Assembly: GCF_026212465.1 (NCBI RefSeq)
Contig: NC_080058.1
Coordinates: forward strand, 153,501 to 217,500
Origin: Amaranthus tricolor
Lineage: Eukaryota; Streptophyta; Magnoliopsida; Caryophyllales; Amaranthaceae
DNA: 64,000 nt
Direction: 5' to 3'
Part shown: positions 1-12,593 of the stretch, one piece after another
How the letters are laid out: each line of letters begins with the position of its first letter
How positions within the stretch are numbered: position 1 is the stretch's first letter
The notes under the pieces: model-generated
Database searches by the model: none
What the model saw: the letters and a program-made list of their open reading frames with translations, nothing else
Told to the model about the DNA's origin: nothing
Made by a program: the position numbers and the translations under genes

Positions 1-55
1 CTATTTTACCCCATTTTGCCTTTGTGGTTGCGGTTTCGAAGTTTGTTGGTGCCAT
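1..55 (-). CDS. N-terminus of a gene cut by the left edge (possible galactinol synthase)
   Basis: The reverse strand opens with ATG at 55-53 in a good plant context (AATAATGGC) and stays open for 18 codons, reading MAPTNFETATTKAKWGKI, to the window edge. A TATA box lies about 120 bp upstream, so this looks like a true promoter-proximal start and not a chance ORF. The visible residues carry no diagnostic motif. Galactinol synthases often begin with MAP followed by a variable, Thr/Ala/Lys-rich stretch before the conserved glycosyltransferase-8 domain, which would lie outside the window. In Arabidopsis the homologues of the neighbouring genes sit close to GolS2 and GolS3, so galactinol synthase is the best guess. 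That identity is inference from position. A start codon with a promoter is likely; the product is uncertain. Confidence 0.45.
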   Translation of the reverse strand, partial: MAPTNFETATTKAKWGKI

Positions 56-171
56 TATTATTAGGAAAGGTGTTGGTTTTGTGTGAAATATTTTGTATGG
101 TTGTATTTGATAAGACTTGAGGCTTCAGAATTTGATTAGTTTTGTGGTTTTGAGGAATGGGGTTTAGGAGA

Positions 172-179
172 TATTTATA
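172..179 (-). promoter_or_regulatory. TATA box of the left-edge gene
   Basis: The reverse strand reads CTATAAATAT here, a near-consensus plant TATA box. It is about 117 bp upstream of the ATG at 55, implying transcription start near 145-150 and a leader of roughly 90 nt. Confidence 0.6.
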
Positions 180-689
180 GAGCTATGTGTGGGCCATATG
201 GGAAAATTTTTCATTTTTTATGTTTAATGGTAATAGAATAAAGAAAGCTAAGTGATCTTTCTTGATACATTATTATTATAATTATGATAAAATATAGTTC
301 AAACCATATTTATGAAATTCAATATTCATACATAGAGAGGATAAATTTTAATTTTCTTTTTTATGCAAAAATATGTTAGTAAAAACAGGTATTAATAGTA
401 TAATTATATATACTTATTAATTTATAATTAGTTCTATTGTAAATTACTAAATTTTAATTTATTGATTTGAGTAAAAATAGATTTCAGGAAAATTTAGTCA
501 ATAACATACATACTTTAGAATATAATTTTAAGTTGTTAATAATTTCACTAAACAAAAAATTAATGTACAAAAATATAGAGAAAATAAAGAAACACAACAA
601 GCCCAACATTTCATTGCTCAAATATCAATTAGTGGCTATCAGTTAGGATGGCGTTTTGAGGATCAAATGTACGCAACCTTACGTTTATG

Positions 690-790
690 ATACACTAGGT
701 ACATGTTAGTGATAGCTAGTAAATAGGTTGTTTTCAATTGGTTCTACTAGTAAACATTATCTGTAACTTCACATCACATAAATAAAAAGT
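690..790 (-). repeat. SINE-like dispersed repeat fragment
   Basis: Read on the reverse strand this contains the words GTGAAGTTACAGATAATG and TTTACTA. They match the better copies near 15870, 19640 and 24130. It is a degraded fragment of the same family. Confidence 0.3.
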
Positions 791-1216
791 GCATACATAT
801 AATTACAAAGAAAAATGTAAAAATGATCAAATGAGCAAAGTATATACTTTCTCCAATTTTTAATAGTTGCAACAACAATTACTGTTCATCAACTAATCTT
901 ATTTGGTATATATTTCTCTATGTATAAGTCAAGTGAGATCTTGTTCCATTCGTCTTAATACATATTTTCATAATTAACTTTTTAAAATTTTTTATTATAT
1001 AAAATTAAAAATATTAATGATTAAAATTGTGTAATAAATACCGTAAAAAATAAAAATGTAATAACTATTAAAAATCAGAGGAAGTATATTGTTAGTGAAG
1101 TTTAACGGTAAAAAATATACTGTAGAAAAAAATTGTTATGAAATATGTATTGATCTAATACTATATGAGATATTACGTACATATATATAGCAATTACGTT
1201 TTTAAATATGATAATA

Positions 1217-1475
1217 TTCCCTCCTATTCACCTTAGGTGTCTCATTTATTTTTGAGACACTATTCATTTATCACTCTTAAATTGCATTTTATTATTAATT
1301 TATAAGTTAAAGCATAGTCATGTGGGATCTTATTTGATTCGTTTTGATGTAAAGATTATTAATATCAACTTTTTATAATTTTTAATTATACATAACTCGA
1401 TATATTAAGGATTGAATAAGTGCATTGGATAGAGTGCATAAAGTAAATGAGACACTTAAAATGAATAGGAGAGAG
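1217..1475. mobile_element. Stowaway-like MITE, 259 bp
   Basis: The two ends are inverted copies of a CTCCTATTCA...GTGTCTCATTTA terminus, about 30 bp long. The element is flanked on both sides by the dinucleotide TA (1215-1216 and 1476-1477). TA duplication with CTCCCTCC-type termini is the signature of Stowaway/Tc1-mariner MITEs. The interior matches two further copies, at about 1939-2192 and 48936-49202, through the words TAAGTTAAAACATAGTCA and ATATCAACTTTT. Confidence 0.75.
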
Positions 1476-1938
1476 TATAAAATTGAAAATTTTCAATCAA
1501 ATCTATGATATTAATAATTTTAGTTTAGATTAGAGCTTTTTACGTATAGATAGATTGTGAACAATAAATTAATTTATGAAAAAAAAAAGTGAAAGAAGAA
1601 ATTTAAGTCCAATGACTTAACTGTAGAAAATTAGGTGGAGTAAAAAAAAAATAAAAAAAAAAAAAGAAGAAGAAGAACTGGAAGATTCTTGTGCGTGGTG
1701 AAGTGGGTTTGACAATGTCGGAAAATGCAGGAACAGCCTATGTGAATAAGAATTTGGCTGGTCACTTTACTTTGAACTTTCTGGCGACATTAATTTGAAG
1801 TCACAACTTCATGTATTGGTAAAGAAGATGCTGGAATATCTAAGATTATGTTTAATGATATTATGATAATATTAATTAATTAATCAAGTATTATAATTTA
1901 GACAAGCACAGTATTATATATATCAGGTGTATTTTAAA

Positions 1939-2192
1939 ATACTTCCTGCTATTCAATATAAGTTTCTTATTTACTTTTTGGATACTATTCATCGCTTACT
2001 TTTGATTTGTATTTTATTATTAATTTATAAGTTAAAAACATAGTCAATTAGAATCTTGTTTGATTCATTTCAATGAAAGAATTATTCATATCAACTTTTC
2101 ATAATTTTTAATTATACATAATTAAAGATATTAAGGATTAAATAAGTGTATTAAATAGAGTACAAAAAGCTAATGAGATACTTTTGAAGTAT
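1939..2192. mobile_element. Stowaway-like MITE, diverged copy
   Basis: The interior aligns with the 1217-1475 element (shared TATTATTAATTTATAAGTTA and AATTTTTAATTATACATAA words), with more decayed ends (ACTTCCTGCTATTCA at the left). The exact boundaries are approximate. A partial copy of the same interior also lies at about 900-1090. Confidence 0.6.
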
Positions 2193-3439
2193 AATTATTG
2201 CTTTATCTATTCCGTTGGGAGAAGGCTAAAATAATCTAAGGTTCAAACACGGAAGCAGCGCATGCAAAGCATCGACGTGTCAACATCTTGTGGTCATGAC
2301 AAACTTGTATGTACAAAAGACTCTTACGGGATGAAGCGTTATAGAAGTCAATTGTCAATGATCTGGATGTATGATATGATCCTGCCATGTGAGTCACTAC
2401 ACTTCCTGCACTACAACTCGTTAATCTTGCTCGGGGTGATCCTCGAAAGCCTCTCTGAAGCTCAAGTTAGATTCGGAGAAAGAAATCAATATATGATACC
2501 GTAACGAATGCGAGATTAACGTATTTATGGTGTGAATTTAGATTGAAGGATTAACTGTTTGTATGTGGATTTGAAGTATAACGAGTGTAAATTCGAGCAG
2601 AGTTTCGATAGGTAATGTGTAAGTTTAGGGGTAAATGAATTCTGTAGAAGATATTTATAGTGGTTGATCAAGAATTATAGGGTAGTTTTATAGGGAGATC
2701 ATGGATGACATGGAACATAATAGCAGAGAGTGGGGTTGAATAGTAGTTAGAGTTTATGACAAGAATTACTTGATGAAGAAATAGGAAGTAAAAGTCATAT
2801 ACACCCAGCAAAAAATAAAAATGAACGAGATATTTAAATAAATTCACAATAATAATTAAATAAATAAATTAATAAATAAATGTTAACACCACAAACTGTT
2901 TTACTGCTAAATAAAATCAACACTGCAAGTACTAATTATAATATGAATTAGTACGTAAGTTTGTGCATGGTTGAAGCTAATTATACTATCTTATTTTTTC
3001 TAACTAAAAATGAACTTAGGTTTTGGTACTGTTGTTATGGTTATGATAGTATGATTAATCGATAGTATAAGTTACAGTCAGTCAAGTTTGATAGTTTTTG
3101 GTTTTAATATAGCACTAATCTACAACTTGAATTTAAATTTGACTTTGATTAAGCCATATTTAAATTCAATGGATTAGTTTAAGTCAATTTAATTTTAATG
3201 TTATTTTTCGTCCATCTAGTCAATTAGGTTTATGATCAATATTATATGAGTGGCTAAATAAAATTAGATTGGTCTTGATTGTAGATTCAGTAACCATATT
3301 TAAATTTCAATACACCGTTTTGATGTTTATCAATATGTTTTTGGTTATGAAAATGAGGAAAATTGTTTTTGACGTATGGATAATAAAATTAATAATTTGT
3401 TGAGATTGATTCAAACAATAAATTGAGATGGTAGTTAAT

Positions 3440-3830
3440 GGTATGTGACCCGGCCCAGGCGCCGACCAGCCCCTTTGTCCCAATAGAAGAAGAGCGCGTA
3501 TAATAATATTGTTTCAAGTAAAGAAGGATAGTTTAGTAAACCAATTAATTTTGACTTATCTCCATAATCTTAACTCTTAAGTTATTATTTGTGTTTAAAA
3601 AAATTAAGTAGTGTAGTTAAAAATAAACCTCAATAGTATTAGAAGTAACAGGGCAGTCATCATGTTGCATTTAAGAAGATCAAGGCACGTGGCAAGACCA
3701 TTCTACCGTCAGCTCCCAGCCGACAAAGTAAACTCAGATCATACTAATAGATGTGGCCGTTAATGAGACCATGTGGCGTCTGTAAACGTGCCAAGTGTCA
3801 TTATCTGAAGCCCTAGCTTTCTTCCACGTA
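3440..3830. promoter_or_regulatory. Cluster of DRE/CRT and ACGT-core motifs
   Basis: In this otherwise AT-rich gap there are two GCCGAC elements (3461-3466 and 3719-3724; RCCGAC is the DREB/CBF site), a palindromic G-box CACGTG (3686-3691) and two further ACGT cores, in AACGTGCC (3785-3792) and CCACGTAG (3824-3831). Base composition is visibly richer in GC than the flanks. The region lies about 3.4 kb upstream of the left-edge gene and about 1.9 kb downstream of ECHIDNA. It may be a distal enhancer or an older promoter piece. Short motifs occur by chance, so the cluster is suggestive only. Confidence 0.35.
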
Positions 3831-5692
3831 GCGAAAACCAAATTTTTTTTATATTATTTTTTTTTAAATTGAAGTAATGTACTAAATTTAATCCAAAATC
3901 TCCCATAAATTAATCGACGTATAAGAGTATAGTAAAAGAAATTAAAAATAAGAGTAGAAAATAAATGTAAGAAATCTATATAGTAGTTGAGCTAAAAGGA
4001 AAATTAATGTTTTGCAATAATGAGTTTAAAAGAGAATATGTTAAATTATTGTCAAATAAGATATAAAAGTAATAAAAATAAAATGAAACTTGCTTAGTAA
4101 AAAGTGTAACTATATCAAAGGGACGTAAAAATTTAATTTCAACTATTTTCATATACGGGATAGATTATCTTAATTTTTAATAAAATGACAAATAATTTCC
4201 TGAATAGGTGGATTAATTAGATATTCATCAATTCAATGAAATATAATTAAAGTAATGAAATCAAAAGTAATAAAGTTAGTTGTTAGCTGGCAGGGTAGGT
4301 TATACTAGAATGTACAAAAGTACAAGTCTAATTAAGTTGATACTAATTCAAGTGAAATAATTAAGTGAAGATTATTGTTGTGATGAGATGACCAAGTTTA
4401 AGATAAGGAGATTAATTCAAATTTAATGTAAGATAAGGTATTTTGATTTTTATTGAATCTAATCAAGAATTATAAGACACCACGTTGTACTAGATACCAT
4501 TTTTAATTAATATTAATATTATTATATTATTGCTTATAAGAAATTTCCAGGTTTGATGTGATGATGCATGAGATTACGGCAACGTTTTCACACTAAAATG
4601 CCGGCATATTCTAATTTCTTTGTATTTTGATTTTGTTGATCAAAGAGCTTATTCGATTAGTACACCAAGAAACAGTTGATTTAATTAAAAGTAGAAATCA
4701 ATAATGTCATCAGTGGAGAATCGAAAGTCGTCTAGGTTGTATGAGTCTGTTTATTGACCTCTGCCGAAGTCTGGTGCCACCCATTATAACTTCATTCTAA
4801 GGAATTGGTTGCGGAAACATACAATGCTCCTTTAGACTCTTCGACTGCAACAATAACAAATATCAATGAATCATGTTGTAAACTTGTAATAGACAATCTT
4901 TTAATTATTTGAGAATTGAGACGTACAAAATTACAACACTTCATTGATCATTACGCTCTATAACAAACATCACCTGCAACTTAACATAATTAATAAATAG
5001 GCCATCGAACATAATTAGTTTTCTTTTGTTTGGATTAAAATTCTTAAGAAATAATGAAGACGTTAAGGATGGATGAGTGGAGGCTGCAAAGTGATGAAAA
5101 ATATCATTGCACTCGAGTTCTTCATTTTACATTCGTCATCGAACATAATAATGCCTAATTAGAAAAATTCTTCTCGAACTAACACCATTTGGTTGCATTT
5201 GTGTGTGTGTTTTGGGTTGGATCATTTGTGTTTATGAGATGAAGAGAAATTGTGAGTATATGAACGTGATGTTAAGAAAAATGTGGTTACCCACAATGAT
5301 GCACAATGACAAGATCTTGAACGCAAACAGGAACCAAAAGATTACAAAACATTTTTGGCTAAACATACCATCATAAGGACACCAGAACAAAAGTAGGAGA
5401 AATCTGGTAAGGGTGCAATAAGAGGAGGGGGCAGGAAAATCCAATTTTAGATAATGGAGAAAATTCACGAACTCTTTACAAAATCATTTAGTTGTTCAAA
5501 CAAAAACATTCAGAATTCATGAAGTTTGATCCCCCATCTTTACAAAGAAAATAGACACCAAAAATGAACTCATTCAAGACCAAGTTGATCAACTGCTGGC
5601 CCCAAGATATTCTCCAAGTATTTCAGCTATGAATACCTTCTACATTTTTGACATGTATGCATAAATAACATGTAGATTCTTTCCAACTTCAG

Positions 5693-8600
5693 TCACACTA
5701 CGCTGAAGGCCGACTGTATGGTGGATGAAACTCGAGATGCTAATGTCTGAGTGGCAAATTGTTGGAGTTGCTTTTTGGCATCTGCAGGATATATTACAAA
5801 GTATTTCTCAGTGAAATGCATAGCTTAAGAAAAAGAAAAAGTGAGACTACCATGGGAGAAAATGGTTGAATCTTGATAATACAATAAAACTCATCATGAA
5901 ACTACAGTACGGACATGTTGGTTCAACCAATTATAATAGACTAGTAAAATGGTTCATCATTAGCACAATCTATTTATGTAAAGTTGTAGATGATGTTTGC
6001 AACCAATGGCGAGTCGAAACAACCTCTTTGTCATTGTCAAGGTTGTGTAAATCATTATTACTTCAGATGGTTCAAGTAATAATAGAATCTAGCTCAAGCT
6101 AGACCCTCTCAAACAATAGAGAAGCACAAAACAGATAGCTGACACCAATTGAACTGAATCTATGCTTCAGATGGTTCAAGTAATCTGTCCATCCCAAAAT
6201 AAACATTTCACTGACACCCCAAATGGATAACCAACTTCCCATCACAACAACATTTTCTTCTTCACTAATCTTAGATGATACTAACTTGTAGGTTTTTCAC
6301 AAAAATAAATCATTGTTACTTCATTCAGATTTAGAGCTACAGATGGATTATTTACAATTTGCATTTTCAAACAAAATAGTAGATGATTCTGTCCAATTAC
6401 GAATTTCTAAAATCTATCTCGATTATATGTAACCATACAAAACAGAACCCAAAATTTTCATTTTCTGTTAGTTTAATATACCAGCAAAGAAATATGTATA
6501 TTTCACTCACCTTTACGGCACTTAGTAAAGCCAATAATGTTAGCAATACTGAGAGACAAACATACAGCTACAACAAGGAGAAAATCAGCTTGAAACCGTA
6601 TCAGAGAAAAGATTCCAAGAATGATCCAAGCAACAGCCTACATAGAAAAATGGAAAAAACTGAAGTTCAAATTGCAATCGTGTCAAAACAAGAGTCACAA
6701 TTTAGTTCATAGAACATAATACATGCTTATTAATTAGTTCTCAATTGCTAACTCCAGCAAAAAAAAAAAAAAAAAAAAAAAGAAAAGAAAAGGCCTCGTA
6801 AGGCTGACAAAACAGGATTTGAGGATATTATGAATTTAAGAGAGTAACACATATTTCGAAAGCCAAGATACAAAGAGTGCTAATCAACTGCAGGCGGAAA
6901 GTACATGAATTTTAAGTAAACAAGAACAGACACCAGCTCAAGACAATTCCAAATCAAAGCTTCACTTACTGTAAGATAAAGGCTCCACCAAAACAGCCAT
7001 GAGTCCTTCTTGTTCATGCGTGCCAATGACTATACAACACAAAAGATAAATTAAGAAAGGGAAAGGCAAAACGTTTAACACTTGCCAATAATAAAATCTC
7101 CAGTTGCAATTCAAAAGAAACTTTGCAATTGCAAGCGTAATTTGTCTAGATCCAGAATTACTACTGACCTCTTGATCGAGAGATTCAAACTTCCATACAC
7201 TTTCACCCAAATCATTAATTTCATTCCACCACCTCAAGCCAACCAAAATACGACCACTTACATTCTTAACAACCCAAAAATCAAGAGCAGCAAGAAGTAC
7301 AGTGATAACGAAAATAATCACAAAGCTGTCAACAAAAAGTGCAGAGAGTATGTAAAAAGCCAAAGCTGCAGCCTGCACAATACAAATAGAGCACTAACAA
7401 ATAAGTAAGGGTACAACAAATAAAGTAAGTACTAGGACAATGCATGCCATGCAGTTTATTACAATACCTTAAAAAGCACGTGGAAGAAGCATGTCTTTGG
7501 GTTTGCATAGTTTTCTTTAGGAGGCTGCAATTAAGGAGAAAATCATTTATTATTTATAGGTAACAAAGAGATTTCCAATTACTAATTTAAACCAAAGAAT
7601 AGAATGTGAACGTTCAGACACTCAAGTTGATGATGCATATTAAATAATCATCTCAATCAAAAGCTTAAGCTTATGGTTCAAGCCCCAAGATATATATCAG
7701 TGTAACATAATTAGTCGGGTTTTTTACTTTTTGAATTCACGATTCGCAGGTTGAATAATAAATCATGTGATCCTATGTATTCGAGCCCCCTCATACAGTC
7801 ACAGGAGACTTTTGGATACTCTCCACTACATACCACCCCCAGCAAGTGACCTTGAAACTAACCCAATCTCTGCGCCACTAGCAACTATACAAAGTTCTAT
7901 GGACTATGGTTTCTCTATCTTTTTATGCTCTCGCATCACTTTCTCTAGCTTAACACCCAATTGAGTCTTCACATGAACATACCTCATAATTAAGGCCTGA
8001 GGGGGTGAAAGTGTGGTTTTTGCTTTGGATTCGATACAAATCCAAATCAAACCGAATAAAATTCGATTTTGATATTTTCAGTCCAAATCCAAATCATAAT
8101 ATTTATAATCCAAATTGAACCGAACCGAATTTTAAAATAGCAATCCAAATTGAACCGAATAGACCAAATTGCACTGAGTTGTATATTTTGCACTAAAAAT
8201 CAAATTTGCGTGTATTGTTTCAAACTTATTCTTTCCAAAGCTCCTAAATAGATATTAATAATTTTAGGGTCTTTAATTTGAATAAGTAAAAAACTTTTAA
8301 CAAAAATCTAAAAATAAGGGCAAAAATTCAAACAAATCAAATGGAAGATATAACATGCCTTTAACATCTTGGTTTATTCGGTTTTTTTGGACCCTAGACC
8401 AAGTACAAACCGAACACCGAATTACAATTAAAATTCAGTCCAAACCAAACCAAATTTGAAATATAGTCAAACCAAATTACTTATTCGATTTGGTTTGGTT
8501 CGGTGTTCGGTTTTTCACCAAATTACTTGCACCCCTATCTCCTCACACCCTCGCCATCATCAAAGGAGTTGACATCTCGATTGAAATTTTCCCAGCAATG

Positions 8601-9426
8601 CTTCAACCAAACATTTAAGAACAAGGGAAGACGGCCCTTAAAAACCTGTTTGCTTCTAATCCTCAGGTTCAACCATACACGGTCACAATTCTTAAGTTCT
8701 AACTTCTGGCCAAGATATGCTACATATCAATCAATCACAATTAACAAGCAAATTATACTATTGATAACAAATGAAATCATAAACTTCTGCAAATATAACA
8801 ATTTTGTGGATATCTTTAGGTAAATGTAAAATATCATTTAATATTTAGACCTTGTAAGTTATCCGACCAATCGACAAACTCTTTGAATATCATGTGCATT
8901 CAAAAATTATGATGTTTTTCTATAAAAAATTTTCATCTTTAAACACTTAACTTACTTAATTTGATATTAAGTACCCTAATTTTTTGGACCCTGTGCTGCT
9001 ATGCTGTTATGCAATTGAAAATGTTGAACATGCTCAAAACATGCTCAAAACCTTCTGCCAACCACATTGACCTCCATCAAAAGTTCCTCGCTTGTTACAG
9101 GATAATCTACATTGTCCAGCATATTAACCTTAAAAATTGAACTCTCCTTGAGATCATTTTCACCACCATTTTCCCAAAATCATACCAAAAATCCAAATAC
9201 AAGTAACAAGAACGAACGCACAGACTTTAACATGCAATGCAACACTGAGATCAATATCAACAAAAAATAATAATAAAAAAATCCAAACTATCCAAATTAA
9301 TGGCGTCGGATCTAAACAAAGATGAAAATTAACAATCAAATTCTTCAGAACCCTAAGTTATTAGCAAATGCATCTCATAAACAATTAGAAGTAGGTAGAG
9401 AGAAAAATTACTTGGATCGGATCCAT
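5693..9426 (-). CDS. ECH: ECHIDNA, TVP23-family trans-Golgi network membrane protein
   Basis: Six exons on the reverse strand join to 183 residues: 9426-9412, 7524-7468, 7372-7169, 7029-6970, 6637-6511, 5781-5693 (stop TGA). All junctions are GT-AG and keep frame. The protein starts MDPIQPPKENYANPKTC and has the family's blocks FYILSALFVDSFVI, KNVSGRILVGLRWWNEI and MNKKDSWLFWWSLYLT, then a C-terminus rich in Q and S ending SAFSVV. About four hydrophobic segments fit a multi-pass TVP23/ECHIDNA protein; Arabidopsis ECHIDNA is of nearly equal length. In Arabidopsis it acts at the trans-Golgi network with YIP4 proteins in secretion and cell elongation. Intron 1 is long (1,887 bp) and holds a hAT-like repeat; intron 5 holds a SINE-like piece. 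The first exon encodes only five residues, which fits the start because the sequence matches the family N-terminus. Confidence 0.95.
5955..6110 (+). repeat. SINE-like dispersed repeat in ECHIDNA intron 5
   Basis: The words TATGTAAAGTTGTAGATGATG and GAAACAACCTCTTTGTCATT match the family copies at 15870, 19640 and 24130. The phrase CAGATGGTTCAAGTAAT is also repeated about 100 bp further on (near 6065 and 6169). The copy is decayed and its ends are unclear. Confidence 0.4.
7998..8538. mobile_element. hAT-like non-autonomous element in ECHIDNA intron 1
   Basis: The left end GGGGGTGAAAGT and the right end (reverse complement AGGGGTGCAAGT) form a short terminal inverted repeat. Inside, both flanks carry many copies of an AACCGAA / TTCGGTT word, as in common plant non-autonomous hAT elements with RGGGGTG termini. 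I could not see an 8-bp target duplication, so the element is old or my ends are off by some bases. There is no coding capacity. Confidence 0.5.
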
Positions 9427-10727
9427 GAAGAAGAGGTAGACAAATGAAAAATGAGCTTTTTTCACCTTCTATTAGTTGCAGACACATCAATGGTTTCGTC
9501 ACCCGAGCCCAAACCGATTTTAAACAAAAAAGAAATTTATTAGTTTTTGGGCTATGAACCAACTTGTTTACTCAAAACAAATCCATTTTGCTTGGAATTT
9601 ACATTTTGATGGCACCTAATTTATAAATTAAATATCTTTAATTTTCCATGGGCCATCTATCCTTATTTCCAATTAATGTTACTTTACCCCCTCTATCAGG
9701 CTATTATATTGCACCTAAATTATTAGAGGTAAAATTTAGTAGAATGAAAATCAAATTGAAAAATATAATAAATAAATAAATAAATGATAGAAATAAATAC
9801 TTAAGATGAAGAATAGCGGTGTAAATTAAGATAAGATGGAGTAACAAAATTAAGTGTACTATTGTTTTTAACTTTTATGATAGAGGTTTATTTTACTTTT
9901 GTATTGGTCAGATTTATAATAATTTTATAGTTAGTCTCTTGAGAAACCATCTTTTTGACTCTTTGAGAAACGTATCTCAAGCCAACCCATTAAAGATTAA
10001 TGTTTACTTATCGTATTCTTAATGCCTACTCACATTATATGCTTACTTCCATATCCTTAATGCCTAATTTCAATACTTTAAATGTCTATTTACTTCATTC
10101 TTAATGTCTACTTATAATATTTAAAAAAAATATAATAGGCCAGCCCAATTAGAGATCGTCTCTCACAAGAATTTGTGTAATTTTTAACATATGAATGGAC
10201 TCATTTTGGGAATTTTACTTTTTATTAGTACAATGCTTATTGATAGTTCTTTAGACATTAATTAATCTTCATACTATATACTTTTGGATTTATAAATTCA
10301 CGTATTGAGTTTTAAAAAGCTCTAGATGAGCTTTTGAAGGCGTAGAATGACAAAAAAGACATTTCAAGATAGTTGAAATTAACTATAGCTTTAAATTACC
10401 AGATTGATAAGAGTTAAAAACAAAAGTTTAGCTACCAAATTTAACATGTGTTGATATTTGATAAATATTATTTATTTTCGTTTTGAGGGTCATAGAAATT
10501 ACTCTATAATTAAATATAAAATGATTGTAGTCAAGAAACAAATATTTGAACTTAAGTTAAAATTTTACATGATTAATATATTTTTTAAATCACGCATAAG
10601 AAGTATTTTTTAAATGAAACACTTAACATAAATTTAGTGCACATTATATTTATTATGTAGTACTTTTTATTTTCTGCTCTATAAAGTCACAAGTCTGCTT
10701 TCTAGTACACTAATCACAATATATACC
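9427..10727. other. Intergenic region upstream of ECHIDNA
   Basis: This holds the ECHIDNA promoter and 5' leader (no clear TATA box seen) and, at about 9920-10190, a dispersed repeat. The repeat's left end reads AGTCTCTTGAGAAACCATC, its right end in reverse complement reads CTTGTGAGAGACGATCTC, and its interior repeats the phrase CTTAATGCCTA. I see no gene. Confidence 0.5.
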
Positions 10728-12593
10728 TGTAATATCCTTTCTTTTAAAAAAATAATAATAATAATAATAATAATGAATAAATTTCAGAAAAAAATAAAAA
10801 ATAAATAAATAAATAAAAACATAACCCACCATTAACAATAACTTCCCACACCATTAACAATAACTTCCCACTCTTCCCACCACTCTTCTTCCCACTCTTC
10901 CCACTAAACCTCATAACTAACCTCACTTACCTCTTATAAATCAAATCAATTATCCTTAATTTCATTCACATTATTATTATATATATATAATAATTATGAG
11001 TATTATTATTATTATTATTATTATTATCCTTAACCCTTATAAATTTCTAAATCTTATAATAAAATGAGTTAGCTATGTTATTTTAACATACTACTCTTAC
11101 AATTTTAAATTACATGTTTAAATTTATTTTTTTTTTTAAAAATATAAAGTATATAAAATAAAAAGAAGTCTTTTAAATTATTTTAATGGGTTGATCGGGG
11201 TATTAAATTGAGATATATTATTTTCTCGTGTAGACAGCGGATTCGTAGACAGAGATTATTAGAAGCGTACGTTGTTTAGGATCGCGTGACAAGGTAATTC
11301 TCAATGTCCATCTAATTAGGACTATCCTGTTAGTATTATGTGCTAAGTGATAATTAATGTGTTTAAATGGGTGCATGATTTGATATGACATTATTTTATA
11401 TGATGTTATGCTTAATATATTCTCAAATTATATTTACTATTATTTTTGTCAAACTTGAATTTATAATTTTTTATTTCGATAAAATTTATATTATTATTTT
11501 GATAACGAAATTGGATACGATTTAAATTGGAAGAGAAATATTTATGATATTAATTCCTATTGCCACCAATTGATGTTAGAATGGTGATTTGGAAAATGAG
11601 ATTTCAGTTGGATATTACTGAGATATATATTTATTGGGAAAAATTTATGATCATAAAATAAAATGTATAATGTATGTTTGATTTTAAGTTTGTGTGCTCG
11701 CAACTAATTATTAAAATATATTAAATCACGTAAAGTGTAACACGAGGGAAATGAAGCTCTTATATTTGTTGTGATCCAAGTATAAGGGTGATGAACAGGT
11801 TGCCCTGTTTGGTTAGTATAGCTGCCGACAGGTATTATTATTTCTGATACTTGATATGATGTTTGGTCTTCCTTCTATTTGTTGTGATCCAAGTAGAAGG
11901 AGTGTGCACACTAGGGTTTCCCTGAGACTACTCTGCTGGCCTTGAATTATTTGGGGTGACGACCTCTTGTTGAAGTAGGTATAGGGGTAAAGCCTCGGCC
12001 TACTGACGTTCTCGTTCCCTCAAATTTAAAATTATGTGTTTGTCATTATTAATTATCAAATTAATAAATTGGTTTATATGATATTATATATATTATTTTC
12101 TCAAATTGTTTTCTATTAAACTCAGCTATATGTTATTTTCTAAAATTATTTCCAATTTGATTATATTGTATTTTCTTAAATCATTTTCAAACTTAATCGT
12201 CTTACGGGAGGGAGTTGGAATTACTCAATTTTTCTGATTTTGGGAGTTTTTCCCTTGTTTTTCTTGCATTCTTATGTTACAGGTTATTGATTGCATGGGA
12301 ATCGCGGAGTGAGGATCACTTAGAAATATAGCTTTTACTAGAGTCGTATTTCAGTTTTAAATTTTACCTTAGGTTGTTTAAATTTTATATGGACACAAAT
12401 TACGTTTCAGTCTTTTCTTATGTTGTAAGACCCTTTATTGGATTTAAAATTATTAAGTTATTTCTTTGTTGTCAAGCCTTACATTTATTTTGTTAGAAAT
12501 AGATGTGGCGGTAACACTCCCATGAGTAGGTTTTGGCTCATGTTTTTCATTAAAGGTGTTTTCAAAAATTCGACCTATTCCGAGGGTGTTACA
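10728..12593. mobile_element. Solo LTR of an LTR retrotransposon, 1,866 bp
   Basis: The segment starts TGTAATATCC and ends GGGTGTTACA, giving the canonical TG...CA ends with TGTAA/TTACA inverted. It is flanked by a perfect 5-bp direct repeat ATACC (10723-10727 and 12594-12598), the expected retrotransposon target duplication. No primer-binding site, polypurine tract or gag-pol frame is present inside, so a solo LTR left by recombination is the simplest reading. It contains A/T-rich microsatellites (about 10748-10780 and 11004-11030), a CCATTAACAATAACTTCCCA tandem pair near 10828-10871 and a GTGATCCAAGTA word repeated near 11771 and 11883. The length suits a Ty3/gypsy-type LTR, but no domain is present to prove the lineage. 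Confidence 0.8.

Larger units (their letters stand above)
56..5692. other. Intergenic region, repeat-rich
   Basis: There is no convincing gene between the left-edge start codon and the ECHIDNA stop. The stretch is AT-rich and holds at least two Stowaway-like MITEs (1217-1475 and about 1939-2192), a SINE-like fragment (about 690-790) and a less AT-rich region with stress-type promoter motifs (3440-3830). A stretch at about 2200-2510 is also less AT-rich and carries an ACGTGTC ABRE-like core near 2275, but its 80-codon open frame has no recognisable protein features. Confidence 0.6.

Noticed and set aside
2262..2504. 80-codon frame in a GC-richer stretch
   Set aside because: No family feature, ordinary start context and no codon pattern; it could be part of an old element or transcript but I cannot support a protein.
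7082..7408. Forward-strand frame of 108 codons
   Set aside because: Antisense shadow of ECHIDNA exon 3, which is strongly conserved on the other strand.
7998..8538. 8-bp target duplication for the hAT-like element
   Set aside because: The flanks do not match at any offset I tried, so no duplication is claimed.
10744..10926. 60-codon frame with a hydrophobic end
   Set aside because: It lies inside the solo LTR and is made of microsatellites and a tandem duplication.
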